Below, piece after piece: positions 15,224-22,936 of a stretch of DNA of 36,131 bases; position 1 is the stretch's first letter, and every line of letters begins with the position of its first letter. Below the pieces are notes generated by a model. It was not told the DNA's origin and searched no databases. It worked only from the letters and a program-made list of their open reading frames with translations. The translations under genes and the position numbers were made by a program. Source of the stretch: Lactobacillus delbrueckii subsp. delbrueckii DSM 20074 = JCM 1012 (GTDB lineage: Bacteria; Bacillota; Bacilli; Lactobacillales; Lactobacillaceae); assembly GCF_001433875.1 (NCBI RefSeq), contig NZ_AZCR01000002.1:1405-37535 (forward strand), written 5' to 3'.

Positions 15224-17446
15224 CTATTTAGTTTTCTTGCTGCTGGCTTTACTTGAGCTGGAACTTGCATTAGAGCTGGATGAACTTGAAGTCATTCTCT
15301 CATTCATGGAGCTGGATGAGGACAGGACGCTTTCAGGGATCTGGGTGATCTCGCTTTGCCGCTTGGCCAGCTGGCTGGCATCGGTCTTGTAAAGCTTGCT
15401 GGTGTCGCCCTTTTGGCTGATGAGGGCGGTTGACTGCTTGCCTAACTGCTCAATCAGGTCCATCATCTGCTGGTAGTTGGTGCTGTAGTTGTAATCGCTC
15501 GGGATGACCGGGCTGAAGCCCTTTGGCGTGTAATAGCGGAGCAGGTTCTTATTGTTGAGGGTGTCTGAGTAGGCCAGGGAGTTTTTGCCATAAGCAGCCA
15601 GCTTCTTGACTTCGGCTTTTTGCTTTTTGGTCAGCTTGGTCAAAAGTTTGCCGCTGGCGTCATAGAGATTGCCCTTGCTGGTCTTGCCCCCGATCAAGAC
15701 GTATTTTGGACTGATTACCGTCCCATTTCTGAAGACGACAATTTGCTTGTGCTTAGCTGACAGCATGTCCGTGCCGAACTGGACATATTGCTTGCTGGAG
15801 ATGCCCAGCAGGTGGAGGATGGTCGGCAAGACGTCGATTTCACCAGCCAGGGTTGACTTGATCCCGCCCTTTAAATTGGAAGCGTGGATCATGAAAGGTA
15901 CCTTTTGCATCTGGGCGGTGTTGTAGCTGGACCAGTCATTCGGGTCCTTGCCGATCAAAGGCGCCAGGGTGGTGTACTCTTCATTGCTCAAGCCGTAGTG
16001 GTCCCCGTAAATGACGATCATCGACTTCTCATAGAGACCGGATTTTTTCAAGTAAGTGAAAAATTCCTTCAAGGCCTGGTCCAGGTAGTGGGCGGTCAAA
16101 AAGTAATTATTAATCGTCACGTCACTGGTTGAGCTGGTCTTGAAGTTTGGATCCTGGTCAGCCGTGGCCAGTTCAAAAGGCGTGTGGTTGGTGACTGTGA
16201 TGAACTTGGCATAGAAGGGTTGCTGCATTCTTTCCAGGTACTTGACGCTTTCGGCAAAAAAGAGCTTGTCCTTAAGCCCGTAGCCGGAGCTGTCCCCGCT
16301 TTCCTGACTGAAGTAGTTCTTGTCAAAGAAGTAGTTGTAGCCCATATTCTTGTAAACGTCATTCCGGTTCCAGAAGCTGCCGACATTGCCGTGGAAGACG
16401 GCAGAGGTGTAGTTGCTGTTTGCCCGCAAGATTTGCGGGGCAGCCTGGAAGGTGTTGCTGGAGCCTAATGAAGTGAAGAGTGACCCGTCAGAGATCCCGT
16501 AGGTGCTGGTTTCCAGCATATTTTCCGCGTCACTGGTTCTGCCTAGGCCAACCTGGTGGTAGAAGTTGCTGTAAGACAGGGTGTGCTTGTTTTTGTAGAA
16601 GGAATTAAGGAAGGGAGTAACCTCCTTGCCGTTGACCTTCATCCCGATCAAAAACTGCTGGAAGCTCTCCAGGTGGATGATGATCACGTTTTTCCCTTTT
16701 TCCGCCCCGAAGTATTCGGAATTAGCCGGGGCGTAATTCTGCTGGGTAAAGTTGATGATCTTGTTCAATTCACTGGTCGAAGCATTCTTAGTTACGGTCG
16801 AGCTGGATTCGTTCTTAATAGCGTCATAAACCGTGAAGGTGTCAATGCCCAGGTACTTGACCACGTAAGTCCGGTCAAAAGTGTTCTTGAGCAGGCGGGG
16901 CCGGTTGCATTCAGCCACCATCATGTTGAGGCCCAAAACGAAGAGGCCGAAGGACGTAATGGCAAAAGTCCTGGAAAAGCCGTATGACCGCTGGTCGATC
17001 TTGATTACTTTTACCGCCAGCAGGATGACGATGACGATCAGATCCAGCCAGATAAAAATGTCGCTAGGCGCTAAAAGGGCCGCGCTGGACTTGCCCAGAC
17101 CCTGGGAAACCTTGCTGAGGTTGGCCATGGTCTTGACGGTAATGAAGTCGGTGAACTGCCGGTAGTAAAGGACGTTGGCAAATAAAAGCGCCGTGTTGGC
17201 GAAATCGAGGGCCAGCATGGCAATGTAGGAGGCCAGAGGCTTGGAAAAGTAAAAGCCCAGGCTGATCAAAATGATGCTCATGCCCAGGGGGCTGAACCAC
17301 ATGATGATGTGCTGGAGGGGATTGGCCAGGCCTAGATTTAAGTCGCAGTAGGCGACAAAGAGGTATTTAAGCCAGTAGCAGATGACCAGGAGGGCCAAAA
17401 AGCCAGTCCGGCTTTGAAATTTGCCGAGAAATTTGCTGTGTTTCAA
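15224..17446 (-). CDS. ltaS: Lipoteichoic acid synthase-family protein with Ser-rich tail
   Basis: A membrane-anchored phosphoglycerol transferase that polymerises the lipoteichoic acid backbone from phosphatidylglycerol outside the cell. The 740-residue protein has about five N-terminal membrane segments (residues 15-175) and an extracellular sulfatase-fold domain. Expected metal and catalytic residues are visible: Glu260 in HLES, the nucleophile Thr304 in LGRTSD, and the Asp-His pair in YGDHYG. The last 40 or so residues are almost pure serine with Lys/Ala, an unusual tail for this family. The start is TTG at 17446, with AAAAGGAG upstream. LtaS versus a related LTA primase or PgpB-type paralogue cannot be settled. 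Confidence 0.9.
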   Translation of the reverse strand: MKHSKFLGKFQSRTGFLALLVICYWLKYLFVAYCDLNLGLANPLQHIIMWFSPLGMSIILISLGFYFSKPLASYIAMLALDFANTALLFANVLYYRQFTDFITVKTMANLSKVSQGLGKSSAALLAPSDIFIWLDLIVIVILLAVKVIKIDQRSYGFSRTFAITSFGLFVLGLNMMVAECNRPRLLKNTFDRTYVVKYLGIDTFTVYDAIKNESSSTVTKNASTSELNKIINFTQQNYAPANSEYFGAEKGKNVIIIHLESFQQFLIGMKVNGKEVTPFLNSFYKNKHTLSYSNFYHQVGLGRTSDAENMLETSTYGISDGSLFTSLGSSNTFQAAPQILRANSNYTSAVFHGNVGSFWNRNDVYKNMGYNYFFDKNYFSQESGDSSGYGLKDKLFFAESVKYLERMQQPFYAKFITVTNHTPFELATADQDPNFKTSSTSDVTINNYFLTAHYLDQALKEFFTYLKKSGLYEKSMIVIYGDHYGLSNEEYTTLAPLIGKDPNDWSSYNTAQMQKVPFMIHASNLKGGIKSTLAGEIDVLPTILHLLGISSKQYVQFGTDMLSAKHKQIVVFRNGTVISPKYVLIGGKTSKGNLYDASGKLLTKLTKKQKAEVKKLAAYGKNSLAYSDTLNNKNLLRYYTPKGFSPVIPSDYNYSTNYQQMMDLIEQLGKQSTALISQKGDTSKLYKTDASQLAKRQSEITQIPESVLSSSSSMNERMTSSSSSSNASSSSSKASSKKTK

Positions 17447-17473
17447 TGTCTTTCTCCTTTTATTACTGTCTTA

Positions 17474-17502
17474 ATTTTAAAGGTTGTGGCAAAAATAGAC
17501 AA
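17474..17502 (-). promoter_or_regulatory. Promoter of ltaS
   Basis: On the minus strand: TTGTCT (17497-17502), a 17-base spacer and TAAAAT (17474-17479), ending 27 bases before the TTG start codon. Confidence 0.6.
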
Positions 17503-17554
17503 ATATTTCCCCAGAGTTATTGCTTTCTTAAAATTCTTCCCCCAAAAAAGCTTG

Positions 17555-17560
17555 TATAAT
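17555..17560 (+). promoter_or_regulatory. -10 box upstream of the second vanZ-like gene
   Basis: A perfect TATAAT 34 bases before the chosen ATG. The -35 region has no good match. Confidence 0.45.
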
Positions 17561-17594
17561 GTAAGCAGACCTTAGTAGATTGGACCAAGCGAGC

Positions 17595-18221
17595 ATGTTG
17601 TTTTTAGCACCTTTATACAATTATTTAGCCAGCCAGTACGCCACCCGGATCAATCACTTTGCCTTGATCAAGTTAACCTTGCAGGGCCTGGACAAGACAA
17701 TTTTTTACTTCCTTCTCTTCTCCCTGGTCCGGGTCATCTGGCTTTTGGCTGTCCGTAAAAGACGCGGGCTCTGGTCAGAATTCGGCCTCTGGCTCTTCGC
17801 CTTTTACTTTCTCCTGGTGCTGATGCTAACGACCTTCAGGTCATCCTACTTCCCTTGGGAACTGAATTTCCATTGGACGCGGCCGCTTAGCAATATCAAC
17901 CTGGTCTTCATGAAGAATACCTGGAAATTAGTCTATGCCCAGAGCAAGGTCGACTTTTACTATAACTCTATGGGCAATATTTTAGCCTTCATGCCCTTCG
18001 GGGCCCTGCTGCCCAATCTGCTGCAAGTCAAGCGTTGCTTTGGCCGGGTCTTTTTCCTGGGGGTCTTGTCATCGGTGACGATCGAGATCCTGCAGTTTTT
18101 GCTCATGACAGGGGTCAGCGACATTGACGACGTCTTCTTCAATGCCTGCGGGGTCCTGCTGGGCTACGGGCTCTACTTTTTGCTAGGTCAAATTTGTGTA
18201 AAAAATCCCAATAAAGACTAG
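17595..18221 (+). CDS. VanZ-like family membrane protein
   Basis: A membrane protein of about 208 residues. I prefer the ATG at 17595 over a TTG at 17580; neither has a strong ribosome binding site. Several hydrophobic segments are visible, and the VanZ-like signature lies in the second half: NSMGNILAFMPFGALLPNL, then SVTIEILQFLLMTGVSDIDDVFFNACGVLLG split by the membrane. By family it is an envelope protein of unknown role. It precedes pgi on the same strand by 76 bases, with AT-rich sequence between. Divergent from ltaS, so a cell-surface role is plausible but only by proximity. Confidence 0.82.
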   Translation: MLFLAPLYNYLASQYATRINHFALIKLTLQGLDKTIFYFLLFSLVRVIWLLAVRKRRGLWSEFGLWLFAFYFLLVLMLTTFRSSYFPWELNFHWTRPLSNINLVFMKNTWKLVYAQSKVDFYYNSMGNILAFMPFGALLPNLLQVKRCFGRVFFLGVLSSVTIEILQFLLMTGVSDIDDVFFNACGVLLGYGLYFLLGQICVKNPNKD

Positions 18222-18297
18222 CAATGAAAGGGCAACAATGATATTATTATCTTGTGAATGATTTATTTAACATTTTCTAGTGAGGAAGCATAAATCA

Positions 18298-19638
18298 ATG
18301 AATAGTGTAGTAAGTTTTGACAGTAGTAAATTGACTCCTTTTGTTCACGAAAACGAACTGAAGGAAATGCAAGCAATGGTTAACGCCGCTGACAAGGAAT
18401 TGCGCGAAGGCACTGGTGCCGGCAAAGACTTCCGCGGCTGGCTGGACCTGCCAGTTGACTATGACAAGGACGAATTCGCCCGCATCAAGAAGGCTGCCAA
18501 GAAGATCCAAAGCGACTCTGACGTTTTGATCGGGATCGGGATCGGCGGCTCATACTTGGGTGCCCAAGCAGCCATTGAATTCTTGAACTCATCATTCTAC
18601 ATGGCTGAAAAGAGCGATTATCCTAAGGTTGTCTTCTGTGGTAACAGTCTGTCAGGCACTTACTTGTCAGACTTGATCAACTGGCTGGGCGATAAGGACT
18701 TCTCCTTGAACATCATCTCCAAGTCCGGTACCACCACTGAACCTTCAGTTGCCTTCCGGGTTTTGAAGGCCAAGTTGATTGAAAAGTACGGCAAGGAAGA
18801 AGCAGCCAAGCGTATTTACGCAACCACTGACCGCCAAAAGGGTGCCTTGAAGACCGAAGCTGACGCTGAAGGCTACGAAGAATTTGTAGTTCCAGATGAC
18901 GTCGGCGGCCGTTTTAGCGTGTTGTCAGCTGTTGGCCTTTTGCCAATCGCTGCTGCCGGCTGCGATATCGACGCCTTGATGCAAGGTGCCGCTGACGCAC
19001 GTGCTGCTTACACTGACCCTGACGTAAGCAAGGACTCACCTTACCAATACGCTGCCTTGAGAAACATCCTTTACCGCAAGGGCTACACCACTGAACTTTT
19101 GGAAAACTACGAACCAAGCATCAGAATGTTTGGCGAATGGTGGAAGCAATTGATGGGTGAATCAGAAGGCAAGGACCAAAAGGGCATCTACCCGTCAAGT
19201 GCTAACTTCACCACTGACCTGCACTCACTTGGCCAATACATCCAAGAAGGCCGCCGGAACTTGATGGAAACTGTTGTCCGCGTTGCTGGCCCACGGGCTG
19301 ACGTAGAAATTCCAAACGACGAAAGCAACCTTGACCAACTGAACTTCCTGGCCGGCAAGACCATGAACTATGTCAACGACCGGGCTTACGAGGGCGTTGT
19401 TTTGGCCCACACTGACGGCGGGGTTCCAGTTATGACTGTCAACATCGCTGACCAAAGCGAACACACTTTGGGCTACTTGATCTACTGGTTCGAACTGTCA
19501 GTTGCTATCTCCGGCTACTTGAACGGGATCAACCCATTCAACCAGCCAGGGGTTGAAGCTTACAAGCGCAACATGTTCGGCCTTTTGAACAAGCCGGGCT
19601 ACGAAGACTTGCACGACGAACTGGCAAGCCGCCTGTAA
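18298..19638 (+). CDS. pgi: Glucose-6-phosphate isomerase
   Basis: Interconverts glucose-6-phosphate and fructose-6-phosphate in cytoplasmic glycolysis. I use the ATG at 18298, preceded by TGAGGAAG; the open frame extends to a GTG at 18280. This gives 446 residues, normal for the Bacillota type. Signatures are [12 protein letters not shown], the [10 protein letters not shown] phosphate-binding block and the C-terminal [10 protein letters not shown] segment with its conserved lysine. The codon bias is that of a highly expressed gene: 12 of 13 glutamines are CAA. A strong terminator follows. Confidence 0.98.
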   Translation: MNSVVSFDSSKLTPFVHENELKEMQAMVNAADKELREGTGAGKDFRGWLDLPVDYDKDEFARIKKAAKKIQSDSDVLIGIGIGGSYLGAQAAIEFLNSSFYMAEKSDYPKVVFCGNSLSGTYLSDLINWLGDKDFSLNIISKSGTTTEPSVAFRVLKAKLIEKYGKEEAAKRIYATTDRQKGALKTEADAEGYEEFVVPDDVGGRFSVLSAVGLLPIAAAGCDIDALMQGAADARAAYTDPDVSKDSPYQYAALRNILYRKGYTTELLENYEPSIRMFGEWWKQLMGESEGKDQKGIYPSSANFTTDLHSLGQYIQEGRRNLMETVVRVAGPRADVEIPNDESNLDQLNFLAGKTMNYVNDRAYEGVVLAHTDGGVPVMTVNIADQSEHTLGYLIYWFELSVAISGYLNGINPFNQPGVEAYKRNMFGLLNKPGYEDLHDELASRL

Positions 19639-19659
19639 TCTTTCGTAAATGAAACTAAG

Positions 19660-19692
19660 AAGAGCAAGATCCGCGGATCTTGCTCTTTTTTG
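19660..19692 (+). terminator. Intrinsic terminator of pgi
   Basis: AAGAGCAAGATCC and GGATCTTGCTCTT form a 13-base perfect stem around GC, followed by a T-run. Confidence 0.93.
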
Positions 19693-19698
19693 TTCAAT

Positions 19699-19727
19699 TT
19701 GATATTTTTTGGGCCAAAGATGATAAA
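19699..19727 (+). promoter_or_regulatory. Possible old promoter of the oppA pseudogene
   Basis: TTGATA (19699-19704) and GATAAA (19722-19727) with a 17-base spacer. The -10 is weak. Confidence 0.35.
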
Positions 19728-19809
19728 AAATACATTAAGTGCTGCAATTTAAGGGGAGCAAAGAGAGTATTGCCTATGTTACCGCTTTAGTAAGAGGGGG
19801 TAAAGGAAG

Positions 19810-21219
19810 ATGTCATCAAGAAAAATTGCCTTGACCGGACTTGCTTTAGCTGCTTTAACGTTAACAGCCTGCAGCAAGCAGGAGAGCAGTCAAAAGGAGC
19901 AGGATTTTAACTGGTCAGTCGGCGGGGAAATCATCACGATGGACCCGTCCAAGACCACGGACGTGGTCAGCTTCAGCCAGATGATCAATTCAATGGAAGG
20001 GCTCTACAGAAACAGCAAGGACGGGCTGATTTATACTTTCAACTTGCGCAAGTCCAAGTGGAATGATGGCACGCTCGTAACTGCCCAAGACTTTGTCTAC
20101 TCCTGGCGGCGGACCGTCAATCCCAAGACTGAGGCCGAGTACTAGTATCTTTTTTCCGGGATCAAGAACGCCGATGCCATCCAAAACGGCAAAAAGCCGG
20201 TTTTCAGCCTGGAGATAAGTATAAGCTGGTCGTCACTTTAGAGAAGCGGATGGCCTATTTTAAGGACCTAATGGCCTTCCCAGTCTTTTTCCCGCAGGAG
20301 GAAAAAGCCGTCAAGAAATACGGGGACAAGCAGAGCGTCAAGCTTGACCAGATCAGCTTCACGGTCAACAAGACGGCGACTATCGCCTACAACCTCTACC
20401 AGTCAAACAAAATAGATGCCCTGGGCCTGGACTCCAATTTGACCAAGCAGTTCAAGGGCAAGAAGAACTACTACAGCCTCTCCAACGGGGGACCTACTAC
20501 CTGGAACTTAATGAAAAGAACCCGAACCTGGCCAACAGCAACATCCGCAAGGCCATCTCCCTGGCCATCAACCGGGAGAACCTGATCCGGATTTTAGGCG
20601 GCAACAACCAGGTGGCCAATACTTACACAGCCAAGGGCTTGACTGAATATTACGGGGAAAACTACACCAGCATGATTTCTTCCTCGGCCAAAGACCTCTA
20701 CAAGTACCAGCCAAGCAAGGCCAAGGAGTACTGGCAAAAGGGCCTGAGTGAACTCGGCAAGTCCAGCTTGACCTTGAAGCTGCGGACCAGTGACAGCGAC
20801 GGGGGTAAGAAGACCGGCGAGTCCCTGCAGAGCATGCTGGAAACCCAGCGGCCAGGGCTGAAATTGATGGTCACCAGTGTTCCCTCCAAGACCCGCCTGG
20901 CCCGGCGGGAAAACTGCGAGTTCCAGATCTGCGGGTTAGACTGGATCGCCGACTTCGGTGACCCGATTTCCTTCCTGGAACTTCTGACCAGCAAGAACAG
21001 CTCCAACTATGGCTCCTGGAAAAACAGCCAGTATGACAAGCTGATTGCTGCTTCCAAGAACACCAATGACCAGGAAAAGTGAGTAAGGCGGAAAGCATCC
21101 TGCTTGACGATGTCGGGGTTTACTATGAGGACGATGCCTGGCTGATCCGGTCAAATGCCAAGGGCTGGATCTGCAAGTGGAGCGAGTGGAACTTTAAGGA
21201 AGGCTATGTGACTAAGTAA
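19810..21219 (+). pseudogene. oppA: Degraded oligopeptide ABC transporter substrate-binding protein
   Basis: Remains of an OppA-type extracellular peptide-binding lipoprotein. The N-terminus is still good: signal and lipobox LTAC, then the ITMDPSKTTD start of the binding domain. Damage: a segment appears missing after EGLYR (the usual text before SKDGLIYTF is absent); a TAG at about 20143 interrupts NPKTEAEY-YLFSGIKNADAI; a frame change near 20210 precedes KYKLVVTLEK; another near 20490 breaks the frame before NPNLANSNIRKAISLAINREN; and a third near 21080 leaves the last segment (AESILLDDVGV to YVTK, stop at 21217) out of frame. No opp permease or ATPase genes are beside it. Clearly non-functional. 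Confidence 0.93.
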
Positions 21220-21240
21220 TGTGATTTGAAAAGAAGAAAA

Positions 21241-21267
21241 AAGGCAAGCTCCAGAGGAACTTGCCTT
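21241..21267. terminator. Terminator between oppA remnant and tRNA genes
   Basis: AAGGCAAG-C-TCC and GGA-A-CTTGCCTT form a hairpin with A-rich and T-rich flanks, fit to end both the plus-strand pseudogene and the minus-strand tRNA transcript. Confidence 0.8.
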
Positions 21268-21276
21268 TCGGTATTA

Positions 21277-21349
21277 TTGCGATGTCCGGGCTCGAACCGG
21301 AACATTATGGATTCAGAGTCCACTGCCTTACCAATTTGGCTACATCGCA
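21277..21349 (-). tRNA. tRNA-Gln, anticodon CUG
   Basis: The minus strand folds as a cloverleaf: acceptor TGCGATG/CATCGCA (U1-A72, as usual for tRNA-Gln), T-arm around GGTTCGAGCC, and an anticodon stem GUGGA/UCCAU with loop CUCUGAA. The anticodon (21314-21316) is CUG, reading CAG. CCA is not encoded. Six bases separate it from the tRNA-Glu gene, with which it shares a transcript. Confidence 0.93.
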
Positions 21350-21354
21350 GTAAA

Positions 21355-21426
21355 TCACCCGTACGAGAATTGAACTCATGACTCCACCTTGAGAGGGTAG
21401 CGTCTTAACCACTTGACCAACGGGTG
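21355..21426 (-). tRNA. tRNA-Glu, anticodon CUC
   Basis: The minus strand gives acceptor CACCCGT/ACGGGTG, a D-arm with GGTCAAGTGGTTAAGAC as in other bacterial tRNA-Glu, anticodon stem CUACC/GGUGG with loop CUCUCAA, and a T-arm with GAGTTCAATTCTC. The anticodon (21391-21393) is CUC, reading GAG. It is the first gene of the pair after the promoter. Confidence 0.92.
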
Positions 21427-21456
21427 AAGTTTGTGTTCGAATTACCGACATTCATT

Positions 21457-21485
21457 ATTATGCTTTCTTTGCAAGAAAAAGTCAA
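21457..21485 (-). promoter_or_regulatory. Promoter of the tRNA-Glu/tRNA-Gln unit
   Basis: Minus strand: TTGACT (21480-21485), a 17-base spacer and CATAAT (21457-21462). A near-consensus strong promoter, 31 bases before the tRNA-Glu 5' end. Confidence 0.8.
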
Positions 21486-21525
21486 GGCTCCCGGCAAAAA
21501 AAGTCTAAAATTTTTTCAGGCTGGC

Positions 21526-21553
21526 TTGGAAAGGCTGAAAACTGCCGTATAAT
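21526..21553 (+). promoter_or_regulatory. Promoter of the serine hydrolase gene
   Basis: TTGGAA (21526-21531), a 16-base spacer and a perfect TATAAT (21548-21553), 43 bases before the TTG start codon. Confidence 0.65.
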
Positions 21554-21596
21554 ATAGCTAATTGCCCGTAAGGGCCTTTTAGAAAGGAGTCACCGC

Positions 21597-22601
21597 TTGC
21601 TTAATTTTCCTAAAACCCAGCTGCTGATTGAAAGCATGGTTTCTGAAAGAATTGTTCCTGGAGTCAACTACGCCCTCTTAAAAGGTGACCAGGTCTTTGC
21701 CTCGACTTTGGGCTTTGCCAGCATTTATCCGGCTAAAAGCCAGCTGAGCCCTTTTGCCTACTATGACTTGGCCAGCTGCAGCAAGGTTTTGGCCACGACG
21801 GCTGCTTTCTTGCAGCTGAGGGAAGAGGGAAAGGTTGACTTTGCTGACCCCTTGCAAAAATACGTGCCGGAATTTAAGGACGGCCGGGTCTGCCTCAGCC
21901 ACCTTTTGACCCACACATCTGGCATCCGGGGCTGGATCGAAAACCGGAATGCCTTATCCGGCCCGGAATTAATGAGGGCGATCGTGGGCTTGCCAGTGAC
22001 CAGCGAGTTTAACCGGGTGGTCCGCTATGCAGACACCAACTTCGTCCTTTTAGGCCTGGTTTTAGAGCGGATCACGGGCAAAGCAGTCCAGGACCTGGCC
22101 AGCGAGCGGATCTTCCAGCTAGCTGGCTTGACTGAAACGACTTTTGCTCCGCCAAAAGAGGAGTGCGTGCCAACGGAACTAGTTGACGGCCAGGTCATTC
22201 AAGGCTTCGTTCATGACCCCAAGGGCCAGCAATTAGGCCGGCGGTGCGGGTCAGCTGGCCTGTTTAGTACCGTCAGCGACCTGGTCAAAATGGGCCAGGG
22301 CTATATGGGGGTCAGTGACATTTTGCCATTAAAGAAAGAAACAATCCAAGATCTCTACCAGGTCAAGACTCCGGCGGGTTTAAAAGCCCGGTCCTGGGGC
22401 TGGAACCTGGTCTTTGACCCTAAGGAAAACTATCCCATCATCTACCACACCGGTTTTACCGGCACTTTGGTCTTGTTTGACCAGGTCAAGCAGTCCGGCT
22501 TAATTCTTTTGACCAACCGGGTTCACCCTTCTCGGCACAATCAGATCTTTTTGACTATGCGCAGCCGGATCATCAACGCTTTTTTGCAGGAAAACCGCTA
22601 G
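21597..22601 (+). CDS. Serine hydrolase, class C beta-lactamase/esterase-like
   Basis: A 334-residue member of the beta-lactamase-related (penicillin-binding-protein-like) serine hydrolases. The nucleophile motif SxxK is SCSK at residues 60-63. The second motif reads YADTN (from Tyr144), where many relatives have Tyr-x-Asn, and the HTG motif is in IIYHTGFTGT. No signal peptide is visible, so it is probably cytoplasmic, which argues for an esterase or peptidase rather than a real beta-lactamase. Start is TTG at 21597 with AAAGGAG well placed. It is followed after 22 bases by a small membrane protein gene, probably in the same transcript. Confidence 0.88.
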   Translation: MLNFPKTQLLIESMVSERIVPGVNYALLKGDQVFASTLGFASIYPAKSQLSPFAYYDLASCSKVLATTAAFLQLREEGKVDFADPLQKYVPEFKDGRVCLSHLLTHTSGIRGWIENRNALSGPELMRAIVGLPVTSEFNRVVRYADTNFVLLGLVLERITGKAVQDLASERIFQLAGLTETTFAPPKEECVPTELVDGQVIQGFVHDPKGQQLGRRCGSAGLFSTVSDLVKMGQGYMGVSDILPLKKETIQDLYQVKTPAGLKARSWGWNLVFDPKENYPIIYHTGFTGTLVLFDQVKQSGLILLTNRVHPSRHNQIFLTMRSRIINAFLQENR

Positions 22602-22623
22602 CTAGAAAGAGGAGCAAAATCAT

Positions 22624-22875
22624 ATGAAATTAAGCAATAAGCAAAAGGGCTGGCTGCTTTTAGCCGTCTACGGCCTGGTCATCATCATCCTGGGCCGTTT
22701 TAACAGCCGGATGTCGCCTTATTATGCCATCACCGCTATCACGGCATTTGCCGTGGCCCTAATCGAGGGCCTGCTTTTTGCCTTTAGCAAGAACGCGACA
22801 TACAAGGCGGTTGCCTTTTTTGCCGGCTTGGTTGCCTTGATCAACGTAGTCGCCGTCTTAACTACGGCAATTTAA
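22624..22875 (+). CDS. Small membrane protein of unknown function
   Basis: Not recognised. 83 residues with about three hydrophobic segments (near 10-22, 30-52 and 60-82) and a basic N-terminus. The ATG has GAGGAG upstream, and codon use matches neighbours, so it is probably a real gene. It sits 22 bases behind the serine hydrolase and ends in a strong terminator, so the two form an operon. Confidence 0.75.
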   Translation: MKLSNKQKGWLLLAVYGLVIIILGRFNSRMSPYYAITAITAFAVALIEGLLFAFSKNATYKAVAFFAGLVALINVVAVLTTAI

Positions 22876-22905
22876 AAAATCCCGCGGCTGACCGCGGGAT
22901 TTTTA
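22875..22905. terminator. Bidirectional terminator before murT
   Basis: AAAAATCCCGCGG and CCGCGGGATTTTT form a perfect 13-base stem with a CTGA loop. Serves the small membrane protein gene and convergent murT. Confidence 0.93.
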
Positions 22906-22936
22906 TTTACTCTTTTACTTACTTGCTTTGCGTATG

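Noticed and set aside
15240-15300. Short repeated units at the ltaS 3' end as a CRISPR-like array
   Set aside because: They are serine codons of a low-complexity protein tail; no regular repeat-spacer pattern exists here or elsewhere in the window.
15669-17165. Several open frames of 80-143 codons on the plus strand opposite ltaS
   Set aside because: They lie antisense to a well-supported gene, lack ribosome binding sites and encode nothing recognisable. They follow from the high G/C third-position bias.
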